A DNA stretch of 43,989 bases from positions 1-43,989 of IMG/VR virus record IMGVR_UViG_3300036670_000255; one strand, 5' to 3'. The stretch's first letter is position 1, and the number at the start of each line of letters is the position of its first letter. Both the position numbers and the translations under genes were made by a program. This document shows, piece after piece, positions 34,014-39,126 of this stretch. Origin of the DNA: a virus. The notes beneath the pieces were generated by a model. The model searched no databases and was not told the DNA's origin. It was given only the letters and a program-made list of their open reading frames with translations.

Positions 34014-34736
34014 ATGTTTTATTTAATTTACAAAATAACCAATATTGTTAACAACAAAATTTATATAGGTTCCCATAGGACCAAAAATAAAAATGACAAG
34101 TATATGGGGTCTGGTAAATATCTAAATTATGCTATTAAAAAGCACGGCTTAGATAAGTTTACAAAAGAAATTCTATTTGAATTTGACAACGCTAAAGATA
34201 TGTATAGTAAAGAAGCAGAAATCGTAAATGACGATTTTTTATCTGATGAAAATACATATAATTTAAAGAGAGGTGGCTCTGGCGGATTTGATTACATTAA
34301 CTCAAGAGGGCTAGCAATGAACTCTGAGCACGGCAAATTAGGAGCAATCAGAACTAATGAGTTAAGAAAATCTGACCCAATTCTAGATAAAAAATTAAAA
34401 GATGTTTCTGCTGCAAATCTCAAAGCAGCACACAAGGCTGGTCTTATCAAATACGATACTTTTACTGGTAAGAATCATTCTCCCGAATCTAAGAAAAAAA
34501 TAGGAGAAGCAAACAGTAATAATCGAGGTATTAAAAATTCTCAATTTGGTACTATATGGATTACAAATGGTATTGAAAATAAAAAAATAAAATCAGATCT
34601 TTCCATCCCAGATGGGTGGTATAAAGGTCGCAAGTTTCGGGGAATTAGCTCATTTGGGAGAGCGACGGATTTGCAATTCGTAGGTGATCAGTTCGAAACT
34701 GATATTCTCCACCAAGTCATTACCGGACCGGCGTAA
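34014..34736 (+). CDS. GIY-YIG homing endonuclease overlapping a tRNA gene
   Basis: 240 residues. GIY-YIG domain at the start (FYLIYKITNIVNNKIYIGSH, 2-21), GSGKYLNYAIKKHG, catalytic Glu context SKEAEIV, then basic NUMOD-like helices (NHSPESKKKIGEAN). From about residue 209 on the frame runs through the tRNA-Ala gene at 34639-34714, so the C-terminal 30 or so residues are tRNA sequence read as protein. AT-rich and free of the CAGTG word that fills the phage genes, which suggests recent entry. Free-standing nucleases of this type usually cut in or beside the tRNA genes they flank. Confidence 0.82.
   Translation: MFYLIYKITNIVNNKIYIGSHRTKNKNDKYMGSGKYLNYAIKKHGLDKFTKEILFEFDNAKDMYSKEAEIVNDDFLSDENTYNLKRGGSGGFDYINSRGLAMNSEHGKLGAIRTNELRKSDPILDKKLKDVSAANLKAAHKAGLIKYDTFTGKNHSPESKKKIGEANSNNRGIKNSQFGTIWITNGIENKKIKSDLSIPDGWYKGRKFRGISSFGRATDLQFVGDQFETDILHQVITGPA
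34639..34714 (+). tRNA. tRNA-Ala(TGC), inside the 3' end of the GIY-YIG ORF
   Basis: Acceptor GGGGAAT/ATTCTCC, D-stem GCTC/GAGC, anticodon ACGGA/TTCGT with loop TTTGCAA (TGC), T-stem ATCAG/CTGAT, CCA encoded. Fully overlapped by the nuclease reading frame. The stretch 34715-34836 that follows has no gene I can support. Confidence 0.87.
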
Positions 34737-34836
34737 CCCGGGATGTATTGCAGACGAAATGATCAGTGTACTGCGGTATGCCTGCATAGGCTGGAGTGGA
34801 AGGACCACAATGCAACAGGTTTTTTAAGCATTATAC

Positions 34837-34910
34837 TGGGGGTTAGTTAAATGGTATAACCGCGGATTTTGATTCCGCTGTTGCAAGTTCGATTCTTGCA
34901 CCCTCTGCCA
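34837..34910 (+). tRNA. tRNA-Gln(TTG)
   Basis: Anticodon GCGGA/TCCGC with loop TTTTGAT (TTG), discriminator G, CCA encoded; acceptor TGGGGGT/ACCCTCT with T-T at the end, in line with the weak first pair of tRNA-Gln. Confidence 0.85.
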
Positions 34911-35039
34911 ATTTTTACGTGGGCTGTGGATCCTGTCAAGAACTGGGTTCACACCTGTCGCAGTATTAATCTAGGTTGATTACCACTGACATGAATTAAA
35001 AATAATCATTGCTCAGTGGACCAAACTAAATACTACAAT

Positions 35040-35124
35040 GGAAGACTCCCGTAACAGTATTGAAGTGACTTGCTGGGCCCTTGGTCAGTTAAATGACTTT
35101 GCGGTTTGAGTCAGTGGTCTTCCG
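35040..35124 (+). pseudogene. Degenerate tRNA-like relic (class II)
   Basis: GGAAGAC at 35040 pairs perfectly with GTCTTCC at 35117; TGACT/GGTCA could be an anticodon stem but with a 12-base loop, and the T-arm does not close. Looks like a decayed Ser- or Leu-type tRNA. The flanking 34911-35039 has no other gene. Confidence 0.4.
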
Positions 35125-35133
35125 ACAAATACA

Positions 35134-35207
35134 GCCCCTCTAGTTAAATGGTATAACTCCTGTTTAGTAATCAGGCATCGGCAGTTCGATTCTGTCGAGG
35201 GGCACCA
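35134..35207 (+). tRNA. tRNA-Thr(AGT)
   Basis: Acceptor GCCCCTC/GAGGGGC, D-stem GTTA/TAAC, anticodon loop TTAGTAA (AGT), T-loop TTCGATT, CCA encoded. Clearly a paralogue of the Thr(TGT) gene at 36145; the first anticodon base differs (A for T). Confidence 0.85.
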
Positions 35208-35226
35208 ACGTGATGAGAACTTGGGT

Positions 35227-35297
35227 GTGGCCATAACTTAATGGCAAAGTCGTGGATTGTGATTCCGCTTATCTGAGTTCAATTCTCAGTGGCCACC
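35227..35297 (+). tRNA. tRNA-His(GTG)
   Basis: Acceptor GTGGCCA/TGGCCAC, discriminator C (typical of His), anticodon GTGGA/TCCGC with loop TTGTGAT (GTG), T-stem CTGAG/CTCAG. No CCA. Flanks AACTTGGG and CCCAAGTT extend the acceptor helix. Confidence 0.87.
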
Positions 35298-35324
35298 CCC
35301 AAGTTTTCCACCAGGGCACTGTAT

Positions 35325-35353
35325 TCGACAGTTAATTAAATTTAAGTTATAAT
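35325..35353 (+). promoter_or_regulatory. Sigma70 promoter of a short RNA
   Basis: TCGACA, 17-base spacer GTTAATTAAATTTAAGT, TATAAT; nearly identical to the promoters at 32433 and 32568. Confidence 0.75.
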
Positions 35354-35359
35354 AAACAC

Positions 35360-35437
35360 ATGGCAGCAGGAAAGCAACACGATAAGTAACCAACAGGTAT
35401 TTGAACTAATCAATTTGAGGATCCCCCAAATTGTTTT
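35360..35437 (+). ncRNA. Putative small RNA with own promoter and terminator
   Basis: Expected start about 7 bases after the -10 box at 35348-35353; ends in the terminator at 35411. About 78 nt. Its only reading frame is a nine-codon MAAGKQHDK that begins at the transcription start. Function unknown. Confidence 0.45.
35411..35437 (+). terminator. Terminator of the short RNA
   Basis: CAATTTG pairs with CAAATTG, extended by GG/CC, followed by TTTT. Confidence 0.75.
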
Positions 35438-35446
35438 AAATAATGC

Positions 35447-35475
35447 TTTACTTATATTAGGTTTAATGCTATAAT
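35447..35475 (+). promoter_or_regulatory. Sigma70-type promoter before the three-hairpin RNA
   Basis: TTTACT, 17-base spacer, TATAAT, preceding the hairpin block by about 60 bases. Confidence 0.6.
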
Positions 35476-35536
35476 GTATGCATACCAACTAACCATCGTG
35501 TTATTTGGCAGGTTCTTTAACAACTAATAGTAACTA

Positions 35537-35648
35537 CCTTGTATGGTACAAGGGGTTATATTCAACGCCATTGGCCGTCGGACCCTGAAACTGTCCCACG
35601 CCATCAGTGCAGCGTTGAATATAATTACCAGAATTAATAACTCTGGTA
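35537..35648 (+). ncRNA. Three-stem structured RNA
   Basis: Three adjacent hairpins: CCTTGTA-TGG-TACAAGG (35537-35553); a 13-bp stem TTATATTCAACGC/GCGTTGAATATAA (35556-35568 with 35612-35624) enclosing a second irregular stem with GGAC/GTCC; and TACCAGA/TCTGGTA (35626-35648). It is not a tRNA and encodes no protein. T4 has two stable non-tRNA RNAs (species 1 and 2) in its tRNA cluster; this could be an analogue. Confidence 0.6.
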
Positions 35649-35675
35649 TTATTTGCGGGAGTCATGACCCGTGGA

Positions 35676-35750
35676 ACTCGGGTGGTCCAATAGTCAAGAC
35701 ATATCCTCTAGTAGGGATAGATGGTAGTTGCAAATCTACCCCCAATGAGT
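35676..35750 (+). pseudogene. Cloverleaf-like relic
   Basis: Four arms can be drawn: ACTCGGG with CCC(AAT)GAGT, D-like GTC/GAC, TATCC/GGATA with an 8-base loop TCTAGTAG, and GGTAG/CTACC with loop TTGCAAAT. The bulged acceptor and 8-base loops make a working tRNA doubtful. Confidence 0.35.
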
Positions 35751-35884
35751 TCGCATGTTAACGTATATTTCCTGAGTCGGTATCACTACTGGCATGTCAC
35801 GCACCATGGAGTTTGATTCATGGGAATAACAGTATATTTTAACATGCTAAATGAAATATTGATAATGCAAGTTAAAAGGATAAG

Positions 35885-35940
35885 AGCAGATACTGGTATT
35901 TGATCCCAGGTGGGAAGAAGTATCGCCGTTAGTATCTGCT
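35885..35940 (+). other. 10-bp stem with inner hairpin before tRNA-Ser
   Basis: AGCAGATACT (35885-35894) pairs perfectly with AGTATCTGCT (35931-35940); the 36-base interior contains CCCA/TGGG. Possibly a processing signal or relic. Confidence 0.45.
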
Positions 35941-35949
35941 GCGTTTTAT

Positions 35950-36036
35950 GGAGAGTTGGCCGAGCGGCAAGGCAATGGATTGCTAATCCATCACTGGGCA
36001 ACCGGTGGATAGGTTCGACTCCTATACTCTCCACCA
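35950..36036 (+). tRNA. tRNA-Ser(GCT)
   Basis: Acceptor GGAGAGT/ACTCTCC, anticodon ATGGA/TCCAT with loop TTGCTAA (GCT), long variable arm, T-loop TTCGACT, CCA encoded. Confidence 0.9.
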
Positions 36037-36061
36037 TATTTAAGATACATACTGTTATTTG

Positions 36062-36137
36062 ATCTCTATACGTCAATGGATCAGACTACCCGTCTTCGAA
36101 ACCGGTAATCCAGGTTCGAGTCCTGGTAGAGATACCA
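36062..36137 (+). tRNA. tRNA-Arg(TCG)
   Basis: Acceptor ATCTCTA/TAGAGAT, D-stem GTC/GAC, anticodon loop CTTCGAA (TCG) on CCCGT/ACCGG, T-stem CCAGG/CCTGG, CCA encoded. Confidence 0.85.
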
Positions 36138-36144
36138 CATTTTT

Positions 36145-36218
36145 GCCCCTCTAGTTAAGTGATATAACACCTGTTTTGTAATCAGGTATCGGCAGTTTGA
36201 TTCTGTCGAGGGGCACCA
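36145..36218 (+). tRNA. tRNA-Thr(TGT)
   Basis: Acceptor GCCCCTC/GAGGGGC, anticodon loop TTTGTAA (TGT), T-loop TTTGATT, CCA encoded. Paralogue of Thr(AGT) at 35134. Confidence 0.87.
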
Positions 36219-36238
36219 CAATCATCGTGACACATATA

Positions 36239-36309
36239 GTTGGCCTGACGGAGAAGTTAGGCACTAGTCTGCAAAACTGGCAAGATGGGAGCGTTACCCG
36301 TGGCCAACT
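36239..36309 (+). tRNA. tRNA-Cys(GCA)
   Basis: Acceptor GTTGGCC/GGCCAAC, anticodon CTAGT/ACTGG with loop CTGCAAA (GCA), no CCA. D- and T-arms are weak. Flanking CACATATA/TACATGTG lengthen the acceptor helix with one mismatch. Confidence 0.75.
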
Positions 36310-36340
36310 ACATGTGACCTATGATCCAGCAAAAGAAAAA

Positions 36341-36414
36341 ATCTCTATAGTTTAAAGGAAGAACACCGGCCTTTCACGTCGGCGATGCGATGTCAGGATT
36401 CGCTAGAGATACCA
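36341..36414 (+). tRNA. tRNA-Glu(TTC)
   Basis: Acceptor ATCTCTA/TAGAGAT, D-stem GTTT/GAAC, anticodon CCGGC/GTCGG with loop CTTTCAC (TTC), CCA encoded; T-loop atypical (GTCAGGA). Confidence 0.78.
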
Positions 36415-36421
36415 AATTTAT

Positions 36422-36451
36422 TCCCTTGTAGCTCAGTTGGTAGAGCACACC
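36422..36451 (+). pseudogene. 5' half of a broken tRNA (Asn-like)
   Basis: Acceptor TCCCTTG, TA, D-arm GCTC-AGTTGGTA-GAGC identical to the D-arm of tRNA-Asn(ATT) at 38301, then it breaks off at the anticodon stem. The matching acceptor strand CAAGGGA-G-CCA is 840 bases away at 37292-37302. Confidence 0.6.
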
Positions 36452-36467
36452 ATAAATTTAGTTTTAT

Positions 36468-36550
36468 TCCACGAGAGCCGCCGGGTGTGGCAGCAGACTG
36501 TTAATCTGTGTCGAAAGACTAGCTGGGTTCGAGTCCTAGTCGTGGAGCCA
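36468..36550 (+). tRNA. tRNA-Asn(GTT) with a long variable arm
   Basis: Acceptor TCCACGA/TCGTGGA, discriminator G, anticodon GCAGA/TCTGT with loop CTGTTAA (GTT), CCA encoded. The variable arm holds a GTC-GAAA-GAC hairpin, unusual for Asn. Nested between two halves of a broken tRNA. Confidence 0.78.
36512..36533 (+). repeat. Direct repeat, copy 1 (22 identical bases; copy 2 at 37264-37285)
   Basis: Covers the variable arm and T-loop start of tRNA-Asn. The ACTGTT anticodon segment lies exactly 15 bases upstream in both copies, and GGAGCCATTGA follows in both. Confidence 0.9.
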
Positions 36551-36552
36551 TT

Positions 36553-36560
36553 GATAAATA
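36553..36560 (+). promoter_or_regulatory. Late promoter variant 5 nt before a start codon
   Basis: GATAAATA, five bases before ATG 36566 of the HNH gene, no Shine-Dalgarno. Confidence 0.5.
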
Positions 36561-36565
36561 TCTAT

Positions 36566-37195
36566 ATGTATAAATGTATAGAATGTAGTAAATCTTTTGC
36601 CAGTATTATGGCACTAACTGGGCACAAAAGGATGCACGGAGGATCACAGGGCAAATCTAAAAAAATAGTTTGTTCTTGTTTGATTACTAGAAAAATAATG
36701 CCGTACCAGTATTTGGATCAATATCAATCAAAGTTAATTGGATGTAAACAATGTAGTAAGTTGTTTAATCCGACCGTAAATAGAACAACTTTTTGTTCTC
36801 AATCTTGTTCTGCTACTTGTAACAATACGATTCGACCCAAACGATTGAAGAAGGAAAAGCCTCCTAAAATTGTAAAAGAAAAGAAAGTGTATACTGAGCA
36901 GGAGAAGAAAGCGAAAAATGTTTCGGCAGTACAAGCATATAGGGCTAGGAAATATAGTGCAACTTTACCTAGTACTGATCGTAAACTTATTAACAAGATA
37001 TACGAAAGATGTCCTAAAGGATATGAAGTTGATCATATAATTGCACTAGCCGAAGGCGGTGCTCATCACCAAGACAATTTGCAATATCTTCCTGCTATGG
37101 AAAATAGAAGAAAGAATAGAACACAGAATTATAATAAAGATCTTGCAATACGTTGGGAAATCAGTTCTATTGGGGAATTGCCTAGTCCGGTCTAA
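36566..37195 (+). CDS. HNH homing endonuclease with C2H2 zinc finger
   Basis: 209 residues from ATG 36566; the open frame extends upstream only through the tRNA. An N-terminal C2H2 finger (C4, C7, H20, H24), a second CKQCSKLF...FCSQSC zinc element, a basic linker, and a C-terminal HNH: CPKGYEVDHIIALAEGGAHH, DNLQYL, ENRRKN. AT-rich with essentially none of the CAGTG words typical of the phage. It lies between the halves of a broken tRNA-Asn and follows an intact tRNA-Asn. Confidence 0.82.
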   Translation: MYKCIECSKSFASIMALTGHKRMHGGSQGKSKKIVCSCLITRKIMPYQYLDQYQSKLIGCKQCSKLFNPTVNRTTFCSQSCSATCNNTIRPKRLKKEKPPKIVKEKKVYTEQEKKAKNVSAVQAYRARKYSATLPSTDRKLINKIYERCPKGYEVDHIIALAEGGAHHQDNLQYLPAMENRRKNRTQNYNKDLAIRWEISSIGELPSPV

Positions 37196-37248
37196 GGCAA
37201 CGGTCTTAGGCGGACCCTTAAACCTCCCTGCCTACATAGTAGGTGGAA

Positions 37249-37302
37249 ACTGTTGGAACTACACGAAAGACTAGCTGGGTTCGAGCCGAGTCAAGGGAGC
37301 CA
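37249..37302 (+). pseudogene. 3' half of a broken tRNA-Asn, with repeat copy 2
   Basis: Begins ACTGTT (anticodon GTT), contains repeat copy 2 (37264-37285) and ends CAAGGGA-G-CCA, which pairs over 7 bp with TCCCTTG at 36422-36428. The T-stem no longer pairs. The rest of 37196-37474 holds no gene. Confidence 0.6.
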
Positions 37303-37474
37303 TTGAATCATGGAGCAACACGGTGTAATACCTGTGTTCCCAATCAAGTTTTGTATATGAGCCCGAAGATTGAGGGAGCCTTACGTGGGCGACAGACGAT
37401 TGAAATGATCTCCATATGCGCCAATTTTGTTATTTTGCACATTGTGCCAGGAGATAGAGTGCTACAATAATATT

Positions 37475-37548
37475 ACCAGTGTAATTCAATGATAGAATAA
37501 TCGACTGATAATCGATCTACGAAAGTTTGATTCTTTCCACTGGTACCA
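37475..37548 (+). tRNA. tRNA-Ile(GAT)
   Basis: Acceptor ACCAGTG/CACTGGT, D-stem ATTC/GAAT, anticodon ATCGA/TCGAT with loop CTGATAA (GAT), T-stem GAAAG/CTTTC, CCA encoded. Confidence 0.88.
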
Positions 37549-37554
37549 GGTTAT

Positions 37555-37626
37555 GCGGACTGTCAAAGGAGTACATCTGGCCTTCCAAGCCGGAACAGAG
37601 GATTTCGATCATCCTAGTCCGCTCCA
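37555..37626 (+). tRNA. tRNA-Gly(TCC), second copy
   Basis: Acceptor GCGGACT/AGTCCGC, anticodon CTGGC/GCCGG with loop CTTCCAA (TCC), T-stem AGGAT/ATCCT, CCA encoded. D-arm is short (TGT/ACA). Confidence 0.78.
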
Positions 37627-37632
37627 GTTTTT

Positions 37633-37706
37633 AGGCTTGACATGAACTGTGTTCATGCTGTTATGACATGACAGTTTAGGCAGTTAGATTCTGCACTAGC
37701 CCACCA
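37633..37706 (+). tRNA. tRNA-Val(GAC), degenerate
   Basis: Anticodon CTGTT/GACAG with loop ATGACAT (GAC), D-hairpin ATGAA/TTCAT, CCA encoded; the acceptor AGGCTTG/CTAGCCC has two mismatches and the T-loop is TTAGATT. May be inactive. Confidence 0.5.
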
Positions 37707-37797
37707 AGTTTTGTTAGCCCTAACAAATTTAGTTTATTCTCAGATCTAGATATTTTGATCAGCATGCACCAGCTGCATAAACACGTTGGATTACCAT

Positions 37798-38310
37798 ATG
37801 AAAATTTGCCCTAAGTGCAATGCGGGACACGAAAAGTCTGGAAAATACTGTTGTAGAAGTTGTGCCAATAGCAGAATATTTACCACGGAGGCCAAAGAAA
37901 AAAAACGAAATAAATCGTTATCATTTTGGTCACAGTATAATGCAGATGAAAGAAAAGAACTCCATAAAGAAAAGATGGGGTTATACGACTTTGATCATCA
38001 TCAAAAACAAGTACAACAGGCAAATAGGATGAGGGAGTGGAGTAAGCCCTACGAGGAAATGAGTCATCCGTCAGTTCGTAAAAGACTATTGCATGAACGA
38101 AACTACATCTGCGAAGAATGTGGTACAGGTAATACATATAACGGAAAGCCGCTAAGTCTAGAACTAGACCACAAAGACGGAAATAGTAAGAATAACAAAA
38201 TTGAAAATTTAAGAATACTTTGCCCTAACTGTCATTCACAAACTCCGACACATAGAGGAAAGAATATTAAATACAAAAGGTTGTTATTAGATAAGAATAT
38301 TGGCACATAG
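37798..38310 (+). CDS. HNH endonuclease ending inside tRNA-Asn(ATT)
   Basis: 170 residues from ATG 37798. An N-terminal CPKCNAGHEKSGKYCCRSC zinc ribbon, a basic helical middle, and a C-terminal zinc HNH: CEECGTG, LELDHKDGNSKNNKIENL, RILCPNCHSQTP. The stop codon TAG is the T8-A9-G10 of the following tRNA-Asn(ATT), so the gene abuts its likely target. AT-rich and lacking the CAGTG word, hence probably a recent arrival. Confidence 0.85.
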   Translation: MKICPKCNAGHEKSGKYCCRSCANSRIFTTEAKEKKRNKSLSFWSQYNADERKELHKEKMGLYDFDHHQKQVQQANRMREWSKPYEEMSHPSVRKRLLHERNYICEECGTGNTYNGKPLSLELDHKDGNSKNNKIENLRILCPNCHSQTPTHRGKNIKYKRLLLDKNIGT

Positions 38311-38376
38311 CTCAGTTGGTAGAGCGTTCGGTTATTAACCGAAATGTCCCTGGTTCGAGCCCAGGTTTGCCAGCCA
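38301..38376 (+). tRNA. tRNA-Asn(ATT)
   Basis: D-arm GCTC-AGTTGGTA-GAGC, anticodon TTCGG/CCGAA with loop TTATTAA (ATT), T-stem CCTGG/CCAGG, discriminator G, CCA encoded; acceptor TGGCACA/TTTGCCA with one mismatch. A34 is rare for Asn. Confidence 0.82.
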
Positions 38377-38459
38377 AATATATTACTCATGGGCCAGGTT
38401 CAGTGTAACCAGTCAGCAGAGGTCCTGGCACCAGGACTCCTGGAAAGTATTTAAAATTA

Positions 38460-38533
38460 CGCGGGTAGTGTGGCCAACAATCCAGTCTCATAAGCTAGGA
38501 TCATCGGGGGTTCGAATCCCTCACCCGCAACCA
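38460..38533 (+). tRNA. tRNA-Met(CAT), initiator-like
   Basis: Acceptor CGCGGGT/ACCCGCA with an unpaired C1-A72 as in bacterial initiator tRNA, loop CTCATAA (CAT), CCA encoded. It lacks the three G-C pairs in the anticodon stem that initiators have, so role is uncertain. Two hairpins without gene lie at 38385-38445. Confidence 0.75.
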
Positions 38534-38538
38534 TATAT

Positions 38539-38622
38539 GGAATATAGCAACGCTGGGCGTTAGACGGCTTTGAATACCGTGCCACTGGTGAAACGGTGAT
38601 AGTTCGATTCTATTATATTCCT
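38539..38622 (+). tRNA. tRNA-Ser(TGA)
   Basis: Acceptor GGAATAT/ATATTCC, D-hairpin AACGC-TGG-GCGTT, loop TTTGAAT (TGA), long variable arm, T-loop TTCGATT. No CCA; next tRNA starts two bases later. Confidence 0.82.
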
Positions 38623-38624
38623 CC

Positions 38625-38711
38625 GAAAGATAGAGAGCCTGGGGCTCCGGCAACTTGGAAAGTTGTTCCACTCTGCAAGGGGTGATGGTTCGATTCCATT
38701 ATTTTTCACCA
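38625..38711 (+). tRNA. tRNA-Ser(GGA)
   Basis: Acceptor GAAAGAT/ATTTTTC, D-hairpin GAGCC-TGG-GGCTC, anticodon GCAAC/GTTGT with loop TTGGAAA (GGA), long variable arm, CCA encoded. Confidence 0.83.
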
Positions 38712-38718
38712 AACTTCA

Positions 38719-38793
38719 GGGTGATTCATCTAATTGGCAGGATCACGGTCTCCAACACCGTTTGTCTGGGTTCAAGTCCCAGGTCGCCCGCCA
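38719..38793 (+). tRNA. tRNA-Trp(CCA)
   Basis: Acceptor GGGTGAT/GTCGCCC, anticodon ACGGT/ACCGT with loop CTCCAAC (CCA), T-stem CTGGG/CCCAG, discriminator G, CCA encoded. Confidence 0.88.
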
Positions 38794-38838
38794 GTACATG
38801 CACAATTTAGTGCAATTGCGCAGTGATTATACAGTTAG

Positions 38839-38846
38839 TATAAATA
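38839..38846 (+). promoter_or_regulatory. T4-type late promoter for the lipoprotein gene
   Basis: Exact TATAAATA, 42 bases before ATG 38889; AAGGA ribosome site lies 7 bases before the ATG. Confidence 0.68.
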
Positions 38847-38888
38847 CTGATAGCATGTTACATACATGCGTTTAAACAAGGAAAAATT

Positions 38889-39065
38889 ATGTACAAAGCA
38901 ATTATCGTCGCAGTCATGGCCACGGCCACCCTGGGTTTAGCAGCATGCTCGGGTTTCAATGAATCACCAGAACAGGTGCAGTTTAAAAAATTCCAGGCAG
39001 AATGCAAAGCCAATCCATCCAGTGCTGCATGTGTTGAATACGCAAATAGCAAAAAAGAGCATTAA
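38889..39065 (+). CDS. Small phage lipoprotein
   Basis: 58 residues. A typical lipoprotein signal: MYK, a hydrophobic stretch (AIIVAVMATATLG), then lipobox LAAC with Cys20, cleaved by signal peptidase II. The mature part is 39 residues and polar with two further Cys. Late promoter and a good ribosome site precede it. Candidates are an o-spanin (Rz1-like), though it lacks the proline richness of Rz1, or a superinfection-blocking lipoprotein like T5 Llp. It would sit in the host outer or inner membrane. Followed by a strong hairpin. Confidence 0.72.
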   Translation: MYKAIIVAVMATATLGLAACSGFNESPEQVQFKKFQAECKANPSSAACVEYANSKKEH

Positions 39066-39084
39066 TCACTGGCGTAGGTCATGA

Positions 39085-39109
39085 AATTGCTGCAAATTTT
39101 GCAGCAATT
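39085..39109. terminator. Hairpin between convergent genes
   Basis: AATTGCTGCAA-ATT-TTGCAGCAATT, an 11-bp perfect stem separating the lipoprotein and radical SAM genes. U-tract is short. Confidence 0.7.
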
Positions 39110-39126
39110 CCTACCTGTGCAGTGTA

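Larger units (their letters stand above)
35298..35949 (+). other. 650-base non-coding stretch with promoters and structured RNAs
   Basis: No convincing protein gene. It holds a sigma70 promoter (35325), a short transcript with terminator (35360-35437), a second promoter (35447), three consecutive hairpins (35537-35648), a cloverleaf-like relic (35676-35750) and a 10-bp stem (35885-35940) just before tRNA-Ser. Confidence 0.7.

Noticed and set aside
35701-35745. tRNA-Cys using the TTGCAAA loop at 35728
   Set aside because: That loop fits better as the T-arm of the relic cloverleaf, its loop has eight bases, and a better tRNA-Cys lies at 36239.
36437-36565. HNH frame extended upstream through tRNA-Asn
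   Set aside because: The first 43 codons are tRNA sequence; the conserved C2H2 finger begins at ATG 36566.
37310-37470. tRNA-Phe in the stretch before tRNA-Ile (GAA in GATTGAAATGATC)
   Set aside because: No acceptor or T-arm can be built around it.
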